DNA of 64,000 nucleotides from Siderastrea radians (GCA_964017195.1 OZ024894.1:4366347-4430346), one strand, 5' to 3'; positions 11,701 to 21,284 are shown, counted from the stretch's first letter. Numbers and translations: made by a program. The notes: generated by a model from the sequence alone, not told the origin.

Positions 11701-14700
11701 TTTTCTTGCAAGTTCTGTAGTATTACCAGAAACTTGTGTGGAGTTGAAATGTCTAACTCGTGTTCAATGCTCATGAATTCATATCCATTTTTCTAAGTAC
11801 CATATTTGGAAACCCCTCGCAGCACTGAGTATACGCACAAGTTGTGAGCTGAAGATGGCAACATACTTGGCAACATTGCTTGGTAAATTATGAAGTTTAA
11901 GTTTCACAACGTTGGGTTTGGCCCAAACCCAACATTGTGAAACTTAACTAAATGATTATGAGCTTACTGAAATAGTATTTTTTGACAGGATGCCACAGTT
12001 CATTTTGCTTCTGTTGAAATTTAAGAAATAGCAATGCATCTATAGTTGATTTAAAACTTGATCACTCATGACCATAAAACTCAAGCATTAGAGTGAGGGG
12101 AAAAAAATAAGAAAGAGAAAAAAGTATCAAAAAACTTATAATTGATCACATGACTGAAAGAATTAAAGGTGCCAAAACCTTGTGAACTGTTGCAGCTTTT
12201 CTGAATGGATCAATGAACCTGCTATGAAGTGAACGTCCAAGAATAATTTTTGAAAAAGTCTTCCAATTATTGGCTCTAAAATGTGGTGCAGGTTTGATGT
12301 TTCCTGAAAAATTGTTGTATTTACTGTCCAAAACGAATTGAAGCTGTATGATTTCAGCATTCTAGATGGACAGTTGAAACGAATACAAAACGTGGGAGTG
12401 CCAGGTTCAGAGGCCACGGACGGAATGTGGCAAAACAACAATGAATCAAACAACTGGGAATAATCTTTAACTTATTTTGCATTACATTCTCTTTATTTGA
12501 ACATTTGGAGCAGCTTGAACTCAGAGCTACATTGACATGCAGGTAAAACAATGTTATTTTGTGTTCAGTAGTATATAGCCAAAGAAAATGTCGTCCTTTC
12601 TGGTTGTCAGTACTTACAGTTTGTACAGTGCTAGATTTAGCTTATTTAGGTTGATTTTGGTAGTGAATCACCAATAATGCGTGCACTTCAATGTTATTAA
12701 ACTGTTCTCTTCAATTTTTCTGTCTTATTTTTATATCATGTCTTGATGTTTTGCACTGTCAAAAATTTTCCCACATAAAATCTACCTTTTGTGAACATTA
12801 TTTTGTTGATAGTGCGCTGGTGAAAGAAATGGTAAACACAAAACTAGACTAGTTCGGTTTGGTTTCGCAGTCTGATCTACTTCTAACCCCAGCAGTTTGC
12901 TCCTTTGAAACCAGTATTTCTTATAGCTTTGTCATTTCAACATTTGAAAGCTTTTTTGGCCTTTTTTCCCCCAGTTTGTTGGCCATTTTTGAGTAAGTGT
13001 GTGAACTTGTTTTAAAATTACGCCGTGTCATTTGCGAAGATTGATTGGTCAGTTCTCTTTCTCTTCATGTTCCAAATATGGTACTTGTGAAAATGAATAA
13101 TAATCGGTCAAAACCTACATATGTGAGTTACACGTTTAAAAGTCCTTATGAGTTTCTGGTATTACAGACCGAGCCATCTTTCCTGGTAAGGCATTATCTA
13201 AGGAACTTTCATTTAACTACACATGATCACACACTGCCATGGAGTGAAACCAAGGGTTCATGAAACAGGCTGAATTTCAAGCTATTTCAACAGGCAACTG
13301 GGATCAAAAGTATAACTGGGAGAAATTGCTATCTTCCTGTAAAACTTGAATTTTTACGGTCACATTTTCTGAAGTTTCCACTTGGGATACACCCCAGCGG
13401 GGTACTTTTAGTATTAGTGATGGGAAGCGAGATGTGAAGGTGTTTTTATGAATTTATTGCCTTGTTGGGGGTTTGAAATTTTCTGATGGACTTACTTTAG
13501 CTAGAAAGATTTTGTCAAGACTTTTTTAGTGTTGACAAAAAGCATGCATACCCAAGGGTTCTCAATTTTAGTTCAACTGTTCAATTGTAACTGTGATTCA
13601 TTTACGAACTTAATGAAAAGTGGAAGCATAAGCTGTCTCGAACTCTCTTGTTTTCTTTCTGTGTGAATAAAAAGCATTAAATTGTTTTAAGGTTAAGTTC
13701 AGGGCTTCTGGACCTTTATTGTGTCCAGGTTTAGTTTAATGGGACTTTTTTGAGTATAAAAATGCAACCTTATCTGTACCTTCCTAGTAATAAATTATAC
13801 CTGAGTAACCCCCTGGGGGGGGGGGTACACGTTGACTTAAAACTAACATGGATTGAAAGTCTTTTAAATTGCTTCACAGTTTTAACGTTTTGGAAAACGT
13901 TTTTTTGACAGCTTGTCCCACTGCACCTATTCCTCTGTCTGGTAATGGGACATTCAGCAGCCTCCACTACCCATTTGCCAACTACCCTGTGTCCAAGAAC
14001 TGCTATTGGCTCATCACTGCATCAGCTGGTAAACGCATCAAGGTTACCTTCAAACATTTTTCCATGGGTTTATTCTGTAATCCAGGAGATTGTGAGAGGG
14101 GCAATTGCCCTTATGTGGATCTTCTTGATGGTCCTTCAACAAACTCTCCCTATTTGGCACGATATTGCACCAAGTCAGTCCCAACAACAATCATTTCAAG
14201 TGGTCAACAAATGTACGTGAAGTTCTATTCCGGGTTTTCACCTGATCGTGGTTTCCTAGCTGAGTATTCTGAGACAACAGATGAACCATCTCCCACAGTA
14301 ACAAGACCACCACCAACAACAACGACAACTGCAAAACTGCCCACCGCTGGTATGTCTTTTTGTAATAATACACATCTACAGGAAGAAAGTAATAATATGA
14401 ACTGCTGAGAGAAAGCCGATCTTCGTAGTTTGTAAATAAACTTAATAATTAGCTTGCAAATTAGAGCCTGAAAAAAAATTGGGTTTCCACAGGTTTCAAA
14501 ACAGAGACGTTCATATTTGTGATTCTACTCCGCCTGTGCAGCTGAATGCTCTATACATGTACTGTTGAGCATGAAGCTGCATGTGGGAGATGGTCAATTG
14601 TGAGTTACAGTAATAAACCCTTGAAATGGCAAATATCTGATCAAGCATTTACATGTATCAAAAAAAATCAAGCAATGTGTGATCTGCAGGTAAAGTAACT

Positions 14701-15308
14701 CACAACGAAAGATCTTTGTCTTTTCTTGCCTGCCATACTTTTTCTAAAAAGTGTTTTATTTATAGAGTGCCTAATTAATGAAGTGATGTCACAAAGTTCT
14801 GAAGTCGGTATCTGACCTGGATAAAGGTCTCAAAATCTAGTAGTCAAATTATAGAACAGAGAAAGTGTTAGCTGAACGTAGCAATAAACCATTAAGATAC
14901 AGTTTAATTGTCAAACTTAACACTGCCATTAAAATGTCAATAATTGGTTCAACCATCATGTAACAGAGGGTTAAAATTGAAGGCTTCGTTTGGGAAATCT
15001 AGGGAAAAGACATCTTGCAAGGTGCAGTTGAACGTCTTCACAGAAACTGCAGGGTGTAAAGGACTGGTTGACCGGACTTAACGATCGACCGACTTTTGAT
15101 TGCTAGGTTTCTGGGCTAAAACATGAAAAAAAAGGAGGTAAAAGAAATTTGGAAACAAATCGCCAGTTACCACTCTTACTATTTCTTCGTAAATTATCTC
15201 TCACTGATCGCGTGTTTTCTCTTGTGCTTTACAGGTGCTGCCGTGTTGACCATTACGCTGTTTTTGGTGATCCTGCCATCCTTTGCTGCCACGGTGTTGT
15301 CCCCCTGA
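2758..15308 (+). CDS. CUB gene 1: three-CUB secreted or GPI-anchored protein (spliced model)
   Basis: Model: join(2758-2791 uncertain, 9449-9484, 10012-10380, 10817-11191, 13912-14349, 15235-15308), about 441 residues with the uncertain exon. Order: signal peptide ending near HPAESSD, CUB1, CUB2, CUB3, Thr/Pro-rich stalk, then about 23 hydrophobic residues ending SP-stop. All internal junctions are GT-AG in phase 1, and each CUB is one exon of a length divisible by three, as is usual for this module in animals. CUB domains are beta-sandwich extracellular modules, often Ca2+-binding and involved in protein-protein contacts. CUB2 keeps acidic residues at the expected Ca2+ positions (CDFLEILDG, SNLDSTNGKGF). 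The short tail without basic cytoplasmic residues suggests a GPI signal rather than a classical transmembrane anchor. A complete paralogue lies at 34184-45214. The first exon is doubtful; the other five are well supported by the paralogue. Confidence 0.75.
3037..3282 (-). pseudogene. HIRAN-like domain fragment in transposon
   Basis: The minus-strand frame has TVPCLQGYLEAIA, then an acidic stretch, DKFAIKVVNNGE and SHLPRKFSKIAW. The order (hydrophobic strand, D-xx-A-I-x-V, G/S-H-L-P-R-x-x-S) resembles HIRAN-type modules (a DNA-end-binding fold) common in eukaryotic mobile elements. A TTTCTTCAG acceptor-like site lies just upstream of the conserved part, so this may be one exon of a larger, now incomplete protein. 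The assignment comes from remembered motif shape only. It could be a different small beta-barrel. Confidence 0.35.
3299..5340. other. Interior of the 5.28-kb element, non-coding
   Basis: No open frame here shows a recognisable domain; frames at 3832-4032, 4012-4221, 4268-4573 and 4474-4701 overlap one another on opposite strands. AT-rich throughout. Confidence 0.4.
5355..5400 (+). repeat. Truncated tRNA-like SINE head
   Basis: GGCTTGATAGCTCAGTTGG resembles the D-arm and A box of a tRNA, but the sequence breaks after about 45 bp and the rest of the cloverleaf is absent. I read it as a 5' piece of an old tRNA-derived SINE interrupted by the next SINE, not as a tRNA gene. Confidence 0.45.
5401..5693 (-). 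mobile_element. tRNA-derived SINE (minus strand)
   Basis: Read on the minus strand, it starts with a tRNA-like head: A box region TGGCGCAGTGGGAGAG, then B box GGTTCGATTCC (reverse-complemented at 5617-5627). A conserved body follows (GGGTTTTCTCCGGGTAC, then TCCGGTTTTCCTCCC). It ends with an A/T-rich tail of ATTT/TTTA repeats at 5401-5418. The internal Pol III promoter boxes and simple-repeat tail are diagnostic of a SINE. It sits inside the 5.28-kb transposon, so it is a nested, later insertion. Confidence 0.75.
5694..8180. other. Interior of the 5.28-kb element, non-coding
   Basis: No recognisable coding domain. A sub-terminal copy of GGTGCGGCTTATCTG near 8156 mirrors one near 2982 in the left end, giving double terminal motifs typical of transposase-binding ends. 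Frames such as 7442-7636 (minus) have no domain. Confidence 0.45.
8201..9448 (+). other. Intron of CUB gene 1 with old SINE remnant
   Basis: This is homologous to 34995-36647 in CUB gene 2. At about 8505-8590 is a tRNA-like segment with an A box (TTTATAGCTCAAGTGACAG) and a B-box-like GGGTTCAAATC. A diverged copy at the same place in gene 2 (about 35309-35395) shows this SINE was present before the genes duplicated. The rest is AT-rich non-coding sequence. Confidence 0.6.
9449..9484 (+). CDS. CUB gene 1 exon: end of signal peptide
   Basis: The 36-nt exon lies between a TTTTTTTTCTTGCAG acceptor and a GTGAGT donor, phase 1 at both ends. It encodes SLLVHPAESSD, which finishes a signal peptide just before the first CUB cysteine. 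The paralogous exon at 36648-36683 encodes SLLVHPVESSD, strong support that this tiny exon is real. Confidence 0.8.
10012..10380 (+). CDS. CUB gene 1 exon: CUB domain 1
   Basis: The 369-nt phase 1-1 exon (acceptor TTTCTTTGCAG, donor GTAAGT) encodes a full CUB domain. It opens CQPGGIALTG, then SGFVSSPNFP, LCIWNITVPSG, FFNFTFE, and closes YSGFNASYETVTDEM. Four cysteines are spaced as in canonical CUB domains. There are several N-glycosylation sequons (NIT, NFT, NAS). The acidic residue at the second Ca2+ position is not obvious, so this copy may not bind Ca2+. About 80% identical by eye to 39244-39612. Confidence 0.92.
10381..10816 (+). other. Short intron between CUB1 and CUB2
   Basis: A 436-bp intron with GT-AG ends. 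I see nothing else in it. The equivalent intron of gene 2 is about 2.6 kb because of insertions. Confidence 0.7.
10817..11191 (+). CDS. CUB gene 1 exon: CUB domain 2
   Basis: The 375-nt phase 1-1 exon (acceptor TGTCTCCTAG, donor GGTACTG) encodes CPNSSQLTDSSGVITSAFYP, later CTCDFLEILDGFN and FFSNLDSTNGKGFSATYT. The Glu in the KLEI strand and the Asp residues in CDFLEI and SNLDS sit where Ca2+-binding CUB domains carry their ligands, so this is probably a calcium-binding CUB. Extra cysteines (QEC, ACTC) suggest one more disulfide than the minimal fold. The domain ends LNYTPP. Confidence 0.92.
11192..13911 (+). other. Intron between CUB2 and CUB3 of gene 1
   Basis: The ends are alignable with the gene 2 intron at 42577-44131. 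The segment from roughly 11690 to 13260 has no counterpart there and is probably an insertion or a deletion in the other copy. It contains the short palindrome at 11898-11947. A minus-strand frame at 12163-12453 shows no domain that I recognise. A poly-G run lies near 13816. Confidence 0.55.
11898..11947. repeat. 50-bp palindrome
   Basis: TAAGTTTCACAACGTTGGGT is followed by its inverted copy ending AACATTGTGAAACTTA with almost no loop. It would form a stable hairpin. It is within the part of the intron that is specific to gene 1. Confidence 0.7.
13912..14349 (+). CDS. CUB gene 1 exon: CUB domain 3 and Thr/Pro stalk
   Basis: The 438-nt phase 1-1 exon (acceptor TTTTTTGACAG, donor GTATGT) begins CPTAPIPLSGNGTFSS and runs through NCYWLITASAGKRIKV, YVDLLDG and FSPDRGFLAEYSE, a third CUB domain with an Asp in the DLLDG and SPDRGF positions. 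It then continues into a stalk of about 25 residues rich in Thr and Pro (TRPPPTTTTTAKLP), a likely O-glycosylated spacer before the membrane-anchor exon. Confidence 0.92.
14350..15234 (+). other. Intron before the anchor exon of gene 1
   Basis: GT-AG intron with no gene inside. It is shared with gene 2 (44591-45140), but gene 2 is about 330 bp shorter. Confidence 0.65.
15235..15308 (+). CDS. CUB gene 1 last exon: hydrophobic C-terminus and stop
   Basis: Acceptor GTGCTTTACAG, phase 1. It encodes about 23 residues, AAVLTITLFLVILPSFAATV then LSP and TGA. The hydrophobic block follows a small-residue segment (PTAG) and nothing follows it, the layout of a GPI-attachment signal; a tail-ending transmembrane helix is the alternative. 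The gene 2 exon (45141-45214) has the same length with only a few changes. Confidence 0.85.
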
Positions 15309-15418
15309 ATGATGCCTCATTAGGCAAACGTATTAGCAGGAAAATAGTGAACTGTATCAGCTTCTTAAAAGTAGATAAAATAAAAACAGTGGAGCAGTTT
15401 AGACTGTTGATACACGCA
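15309..15418 (+). other. 3' UTR of CUB gene 1 with candidate poly(A) signal
   Basis: AATAAA at 15379-15384 lies about 70 bp after the stop and is conserved in the paralogue at 45285-45290. Sequence identity between the two copies continues through this region. Confidence 0.5.
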
Positions 15419-15780
15419 CAGTATAATAAACAGCACCACAGGAAAGTACTGTTCAGTAGCTTTCATTTGAATTGGTCACACTTTAGGATTTCATCCACAG
15501 ACTCAAAAGTTAGAACCATCTTGTACAGCATAATAAACAGCGCCACAGGAAAGTACTGCTTAGTAGCTTTCATTTGAATAGTCACACTTTAGGATTTCAT
15601 CCACAGACTCAAAAGTTAGAACCATCTTGTACAGCATAATAAACAATACTACAGAAAAAGTACTGCTCAGTAGCTTTCATTTGAATGGTGACACTTAAGC
15701 GTTTCATCCACAGATTCAAAAGTTAGAACCACCTTGTACAGCATTACAAACAGCACCACAGGAAATTACTGCTCGATAAC
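15419..15780 (+). repeat. About 106-bp tandem repeat downstream of CUB gene 1
   Basis: About 3.4 head-to-tail copies of a ~106-bp unit containing CATAATAAACAGC, CAGTAGCTTTCATTTGAAT, TCATCCACAGACTCAAAAG and ACCATCTTGTACAG. A diverged two-unit version follows CUB gene 2 (about 45800-46040), so the array predates the gene duplication and has expanded in copy 1. Confidence 0.8.
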
Positions 15781-16085
15781 TTAAAGGAGAAGGTCACTCC
15801 AGAAACGGCGTATTTTTTGAAATCGCCATTAAAAAGATAACACTAAGTTGAGTTACTGACCGTGGTTTTAGCTTCTAAAGTGCATCCGATCCCACTGAAA
15901 TTCGTCTCCAAATAGGGCCAAAATTCAACACTACGCGCCGCCATTTTGAATCATACACAGCAGCCTGGCCGCTTATCCGTGACGTCAATTTGTTTAACGA
16001 GACGAGCGGTCGGGTAACGTGGGCTCTGCGAACGAGATTGCACCGGGGGGCTGGGGGGGGTCTTCTCCGCCTCGTCAACATAAAC

Positions 16086-16253
16086 ATGGCAGCGCTTGAA
16101 CCTTATCACTTTGAGCCAGTACGTGTTGGCGATGTAGCTGATGATTAAAGCAGTGAAGATAATGAATTGAACGAGCAGTTGGAGAGCAAATTCTGGTGTT
16201 CTTGCCGAAAGTGTGTAGCAATGTTCGCCGAAAGAGTGTGTTTGTTGTGTTGA
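16086..16253 (+). pseudogene. P2X7-like cytoplasmic (ballast) domain fragment, broken
   Basis: ATG at 16086 opens MAALEPYHFEPVRVGDVADD, then an in-frame TAA (16146). The same frame continues SSEDNELNEQLESKFWCSC, RKCVAMFAERVCLLC and TGA at 16251. The pattern EPY-x-FEP, acidic linker, W-C-x-C-xx-C, then C-xx-C resembles the Cys-rich cytoplasmic domain of P2X7 receptors, which is known as a stand-alone module in many cnidarian proteins and repeats. Two stops make it non-functional. It lies between the long inverted repeats, so it is element cargo and not an ion channel. Confidence 0.6.
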
Positions 16254-16806
16254 GCATCCGGAATCGGAAAACTTCGTTCGATGTCGCATCAGTGGAAGAT
16301 TTCGGGCCCAACAACGATTTTAGAACCTGTAGATTTCAAAAAGTAGGCACATTTCACAACTTTACGGAAAGCTGCTTTGAGGCATGTTCCGCACGAGGTA
16401 TTTTTCCCGGCTCTTATTTCAGGTAGAAGGCACAGAATTTGCAAAAGAATAAACATAAACTCAAAACAATGAACAGGGGAAAACAATGCACTACCATACA
16501 ATAGAGAATACAATACACTTGTACACTTGTTTTGTTTTCTTCGCGACATAAAAACGAAACACATGCAGGCAATTTGTAACTGTACCAACCAGCTATAAGC
16601 TATGTTATACCAGCTGGGTTTTAAATTTCCCGCCAGTTTCAAGTTGTTTATGTTGACAAGGCGGAGAAGAATCCCCCGGCGCAATCTCGTTCCCAGAGCC
16701 CACGTTACCCGACCGCTGGTCTCGTTAAACAAATTGACGTCGCGGATAAGCGGCCAGGCTACTCAGTATGATTCAAAATGGCGGCGCGCAGTGTTGAATT
16801 TTGGCC
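16254..16806. other. Core and right arm of the TTAA element
   Basis: After the P2X7-like fragment the plus strand may continue degenerate coding sequence to about 16425 (frame with RTCRFQKVGTFHNF), which I cannot identify. From about 16645 the sequence is the right inverted repeat. Confidence 0.4.
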
Positions 16807-17066
16807 AGAACGTCATGCTAGCCCACATATAGGGCAAGAACGTCATGCTAGCCCACATATAAGGCACTAATGTGAAGGTAAGTGAGTACAAGTGAAGGGA
16901 AGTGAGTACAAATGAAGGAAAGTGAGTACAATTGAAGGAAAGTGAGTACAAGCGAAGGAAAGTGTGTGTTAGTGGAGGTAGGTGCGTTAATCAGTTGGTG
17001 TATATATTCATATAGGATTGTAATGTTATTAGTGCCTTATATGTGGGCTAGCATGACGTTCTTGCC
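16807..17066. mobile_element. Nested MITE inside the right inverted repeat
   Basis: The left end AGAACGTCATGCTAGCCC (present twice in direct orientation) matches the inverted right end GGGCTAGCATGACGTTCT. The host sequence TGAATTTTGGCC is duplicated on both sides (16795-16806 and 17067-17078), marking the insertion. The left arm of the host element shows the uninterrupted sequence. The interior has about 4.5 copies of a 20-bp GTGAGTACAAGTGAAGGAAA-type repeat (about 16875-16968). Confidence 0.75.
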
Positions 17067-17256
17067 TGAATTTTGGCCCTCTTTGGAGAGGAATTTCAGT
17101 GGGATCGGTTGCACTGTAGAAGCTAAAACCACGGTCAGTAACTCAAACTTAGTGTTATCTTTTTATTGGCGATTTCAAAAAAATACACCGTTTCTGGAGT
17201 GACCTCCTTTAACAATCCACTCTTAGAAAACGAGGACAAGTACGTCTTATCGTTAA

Positions 17257-17648
17257 GGACGGTGCCTCCTTTTGTCACTGCGCATACGTCCTGCGCATCT
17301 CGGGATAATCGAGTTTCTTAAGGAATTTGCCCCCCAATACAACAATATTTTTGCCCGGTTACGACTACGTGGAAAAAGCAGATCTTAGCAAGGGCTATCA
17401 GAATCCAAAAAGAAAATTGGGGGTAACCACGCGTTTTTCAGAGATGATTGAGCTTAAATGTTGGAAAAAATGCCATACATTCTCTGTATTTTAACGCTTT
17501 TTTAGAATTATGGTTGCTTAATTATCTCTGAAAAAAGCGCGGCTACCCCCATTTTTCTTTTTGGATTCCAATAACCCTTGCTAAGACCTGCTTTTTCCCC
17601 ATAGTCATAACGTTTGCAAAAATACATCTCTATTAGGAGGTACCATCC
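17257..17648. mobile_element. Small TTAA-flanked MITE
   Basis: TIRs GGACGGTGCCTCC and GGAGGTACCATCC are flanked by TTAA (17253-17256, 17649-17652). Longer imperfect inverted similarity occurs inside (AGAATCCAAAAAGAAAA against TTTTTCTTTTTGGATTCC). Non-coding, about 0.4 kb. Confidence 0.75.
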
Positions 17649-17863
17649 TTAATTACCCCTTTGAGCGCCAACAGCTACATGCATATTCTCCTCACTAGCC
17701 GTCATATCTTTTTTTATGTTACATGTTGAGAGAATTTGCTGAAACGTCAAGAGATTTCGTCTTAATGTGGTTATTTCCTTCATAATGATAACCTGTTTGT
17801 TTGACTATGTAGTGTTATTGTTAAAACGTGAAGAGAAGTAAGATAGTGGTCACTATTGGGGCT

Positions 17864-18085
17864 TAGCCTGTTCCAGGCGTTCAGATAGTTCCAGGCGTTG
17901 AGATAGTGGCGCGCGAGCGAAAAATAAAGCGAGCGAAAGAGCGGGCGAAAGAGCGGGAAAAAAACGAGGGGAGACTGGGGGAGAACGCCCAGTCTCCCCT
18001 CCTTTTTTTCCCGCTCTTTCGCCCGCTCTTTCGCTCGCTTTATTTTTCGCTCGCGCGCCACTATCTCAACGCCTGGAACAGGCTA
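17864..18085. mobile_element. Foldback MITE with 9-bp target duplication
   Basis: A near-perfect palindrome of about 222 bp: TAGCCTGTTCCAGGCG at the left and CGCCTGGAACAGGCTA at the right, with arms of about 85-100 bp. ATTGGGGCT is repeated on both sides (17855-17863 and 18086-18094). A 9-bp duplication is typical of Mutator-like elements. The TAGCCTG terminus is shared with 20802-21019 and 51287-51339. Confidence 0.85.
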
Positions 18086-18094
18086 ATTGGGGCT

Positions 18095-19945
18095 AAAAGA
18101 GTTAATCAGCTATAACAGGTATTGTTAGATTCAAAACTTTTACATTACTTCATGAAGTGAAAGGGTTAGGTTAGCTCCATGAGAAAGGTTTTCATCATCA
18201 ATTCGATGTAAATGAAGATTCAAGGGAAGGGTCTCTATTGGGGAATATTTGTGAGGTGTTCATGTCGCCTTGCTATAAGTAAATATATTGAGTTAAATAA
18301 TTGGAAGTCGAAAACGTGGGTAATGGTCCGCCCATTCTCCCCAGCCAAGGGCTAATGTTAGAAACGCTCAACTATAATAAAATTAAAATTAAACTAAATA
18401 CTATAACTAAAAATTGAAAAGATTTCTTAAACGTTAAAGCAAACCATATATCTTATCAGTTAAAGTAAAGCCAAGTCATCTTAATTTATACGCAGTACGC
18501 ATTTAAAGGTTGCAGCTCGTCAGAGTTAATTTCTTGGGAAACTTCATACTTTAATGTATTGATGTTTATTTAATAGTATCTCAACTGGTTCTTAGAGCCT
18601 GTCCAACTGGCTATTTATCTACTTAGCCTGAAGTGGCCTCGTGACCACGCACCGTACCGCACACAATTATGTTTCATACATGTATGCTATATCCGGCGTG
18701 TGTAGAAGGCGGGATGCGCACTCATGCAAAGGCAAAGTTTGAGGGGTGAAGGCACGAAGACAAGCCACGAAGACGCGGAGCTGCGAGCCACATGGTTTAT
18801 TGCAATCAAATTGCAACAAGATGTTATTACAATTTGCTGTTGTTGCGTTATTACATAACGGCAAGCGCTATTACAAGTTACGACGGTGCAGGCTCCCCTG
18901 CTCAAACTTTGCATTTTTGCTTACAATACCGCCAGATACGGTAAGTAGGTTACATATGCGCTAAACGTTTTACACGGATCTTACACCTTTCAGTTTACTT
19001 AATTTGTCTTAAAATGCGAACGATGATAGCGTAATGAAAAGATGCTGAACTAGTACTTTAGGAATTGTACCTTTTAATGCAATTGTAATAGACCTTGAAT
19101 ACGTACGTATGTTTTTCTAATTTTGTTTATTACATTAGGTCTCAACCTAGGTTACAAACAGTCTCTCTTTCCACTCGGGGATAGTCGAGGGAAACGAACA
19201 AGCAAGCGGGCATTTTTGAGAAAGACCCTTTCAACAGCATCCCCTCCCCAACTTTCAATAATCGAAACGGGGTTGGACTGATGAGTTATGAATGGAAAAA
19301 AGAGTCTCAAGTGGGACAAAATGGCGAATACGCTTAATGGCGCTAATACCAGAAGCAGTTTTTTTAAGAAAGTTCGTTAATATGACACTCCCAAGTGAGA
19401 TTTTCTTCAATGTGCACACCTACAGATGTAGTTGTCGAGAAAGGGAACTGATTGATTTTAATAATAGGAAACACTGAAATCTCCTGACTGCAAGATTTGA
19501 CAATCTTTGCCTATAGAAACAATCAGCAGAAATTCTGTCTTCGTCATATGTAAAGTGAGTTAGTTGGCTGCAAGCCAGACGCTAATTCTTTCCAAATCCA
19601 GGTTTACACGATTTATTTCACTGGACACCATCGCTTGCGAACGTACGTAATACTATTATCGTCTGCATCATTCTAGGTTGCGGATGTACACTAGGATGTC
19701 TAGAAATCGTGCTGTTCTACCGTTTATCAATGATTTCATGCTCAATATGTTGAGGTAAAATTTTTAAAATAGGAAAAAGCGTAGATGACAGCGAACAGCG
19801 ATGAGTTCTTAGAATAGGCTTTTAAAACAGGAGCGTACTGTGATTATACTTGTGTTGATTATGAAGCATACTAATTACAAGTATGTCAACGTTCCATACT
19901 TATATGGCACAGAGAAACCGCTGTAAACCTTGTGGTAGGGTACTA
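18095..19945. other. Intergenic stretch, nothing recognised
   Basis: I looked for exons flanked by splice sites and for domain motifs on both strands and found none. Short frames at 18667-18964 and 19292-19477 overlap or lack any signature. Confidence 0.4.
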
Positions 19946-19947
19946 AT

Positions 19948-20345
19948 AGCGGTACCCGGAGGGGCACTGAAGGAAAGTTTGGGTGGGGGTGTGCCGCCGA
20001 GGCCTTCAAACCCTGACCCTGTTTAAGACAATCTGTTCATTTTACTACCCTGTTTAAAACGAAAGACCTTTTTTCGTGACCAGAAAGAAGTTATTTCAGA
20101 GAGTGTTTTTTAAATAAATGACATCATGGAATAAGATTTTTAAACAAAAATGTTGCAGACCGCGTACCGGCAACGTTCACACCCTGTTCAAGGCTTCTGG
20201 TTCAGAATGACACCCTGTTCAAGGTGCTAAATAGTGAAATTCTATGCCCTGTTTAAGATGCAAGACCCTGAAAACCATACCCTGTTGAGCGGCACATACC
20301 CGTTTAGGACGAATAAGGGGGTGCCCCCCCCCGGGTAGCGGTACA
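19948..20345. repeat. Dispersed repeat with ACCCTGTT(T/C)AAG motifs
   Basis: Ends are imperfectly inverted (GCGGTACCCGGAGGGGCAC against GTGCCC...CCGGGTAGCGGTAC). The interior has at least six occurrences of CCCTGTTTAAG/CCCTGTTCAAGG at irregular spacing. Probably a non-autonomous element. Confidence 0.5.
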
Positions 20346-20792
20346 TGTCATATATATTAAACGCACGCGCAAGTGGGTTCGACTCAACGCTAGCTAACAC
20401 ATTCAACTTTGCCTAAAGCAAAATATGAATAAATATTTCACCGGACTCATCACATTGTGATCCGAAGAGAAAAGAGTTTAACTAATTTCGCTAATCCTCA
20501 CATGTATTTCACTTGTTTTAATGAATATTTCACCGCCTTATAAAGGCGGAATTATCATGTCGCAAAGAAGAGTAATGAGCTCAAATTCTCGCAGCATGTT
20601 TAGTTTGTTTCGTATTCCTTTTTTTTTTCGTTTTCAAACCTAAATGTTTGTTTTTAAAAAAGATCGTTTCGATATTCAATTTGACTAAATCGTTACGTAT
20701 TCCGACTCAAATTGTTGAATTTTGTAAGGGGACTCCCGGGTTAGCAAACCGGATTTAAACATCGTCATGAGATATGCTTTAACGTGTTTCAG
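20346..20792. other. Non-coding stretch
   Basis: AT-rich sequence with no supported feature before the next foldback element. Confidence 0.4.
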
Positions 20793-20801
20793 CGTGGAGG
20801 G

Positions 20802-21019
20802 TAGCCTGCGTAGCAAGCGTTTCGGTGAGGCTTTCCGCACGTTCGATGCGCTTTTCGCTTTTCTGGCCGCGGGAAAATTGGGGCGGGCGCCTCCCCTCCC
20901 CCTCCCCCTCCCCGCTGCTTCCATCAGTGTTGCGCTCGCCCCAATTTTTGCGCAGCCAAAAAGCGAAAAACGCCTACAACGGGCGGAAAGCCCTACGGAA
21001 ACGCTTGCTACGCAGGCTA
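20802..21019. mobile_element. TAGCCTG-ended foldback MITE with 9-bp target duplication
   Basis: The left end TAGCCTGCGTAGCAAGCG and right end CGCTTGCTACGCAGGCTA are inverted and flanked by CGTGGAGGG (20793-20801 and 21020-21028). The terminal sequence and 9-bp duplication match the element at 17864. The pyrimidine-rich core (CTCCCCTCCCC) gives spurious frames. Confidence 0.85.
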
Positions 21020-21284
21020 CGTGGAGGGACGATTTCGCTTTCTACAGACTCTGACGATCTGCTCGTGTCTATCAAGCATTCAGTATTTTGATTTTACCTG
21101 CTATGCTTACTGTTTGCGTTGGAACTACTGTAACGTGTATTTTAAGTAAGTAACTGTAAGTATTGTAAGTACTGTAACGCGTATTGTAAGTTAAGTTACT
21201 GTAGGTAGTGTATTCTAAGTACTGTATCATGTTGCTGCAAAATAAAAATAAACAAATTACAAAAAAAAAAAATAAACAATAGAC

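Larger units (their letters stand above)
15785..17208. mobile_element. TIR element with ~300-bp terminal inverted repeats, TTAA-flanked
   Basis: The left end AGGAGAAGGTCACTCC and the right end GGAGTGACCTCCT are inverted, and the inverted similarity extends about 300 bp on each side (CGTGGTTTTAGCTTCTA, AATTTGTTTAACGAGAC, CGGAGAAGA and others). TTAA occurs at both boundaries (15781-15784, 17209-17212), matching a TTAA target duplication as in piggyBac-type elements. The core carries a broken P2X7-like domain and the right repeat is split by a second element (16807-17066). Confidence 0.75.

Noticed and set aside
12163..12453. Minus-strand 96-codon frame in the CUB gene 1 intron
   Set aside because: No domain or splice support. 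It overlaps other minus frames and is absent from the paralogue.
16603..17202. Frames across the TTAA element and its nested MITE
   Set aside because: They are reverse-symmetric translations of inverted repeats, not genes.
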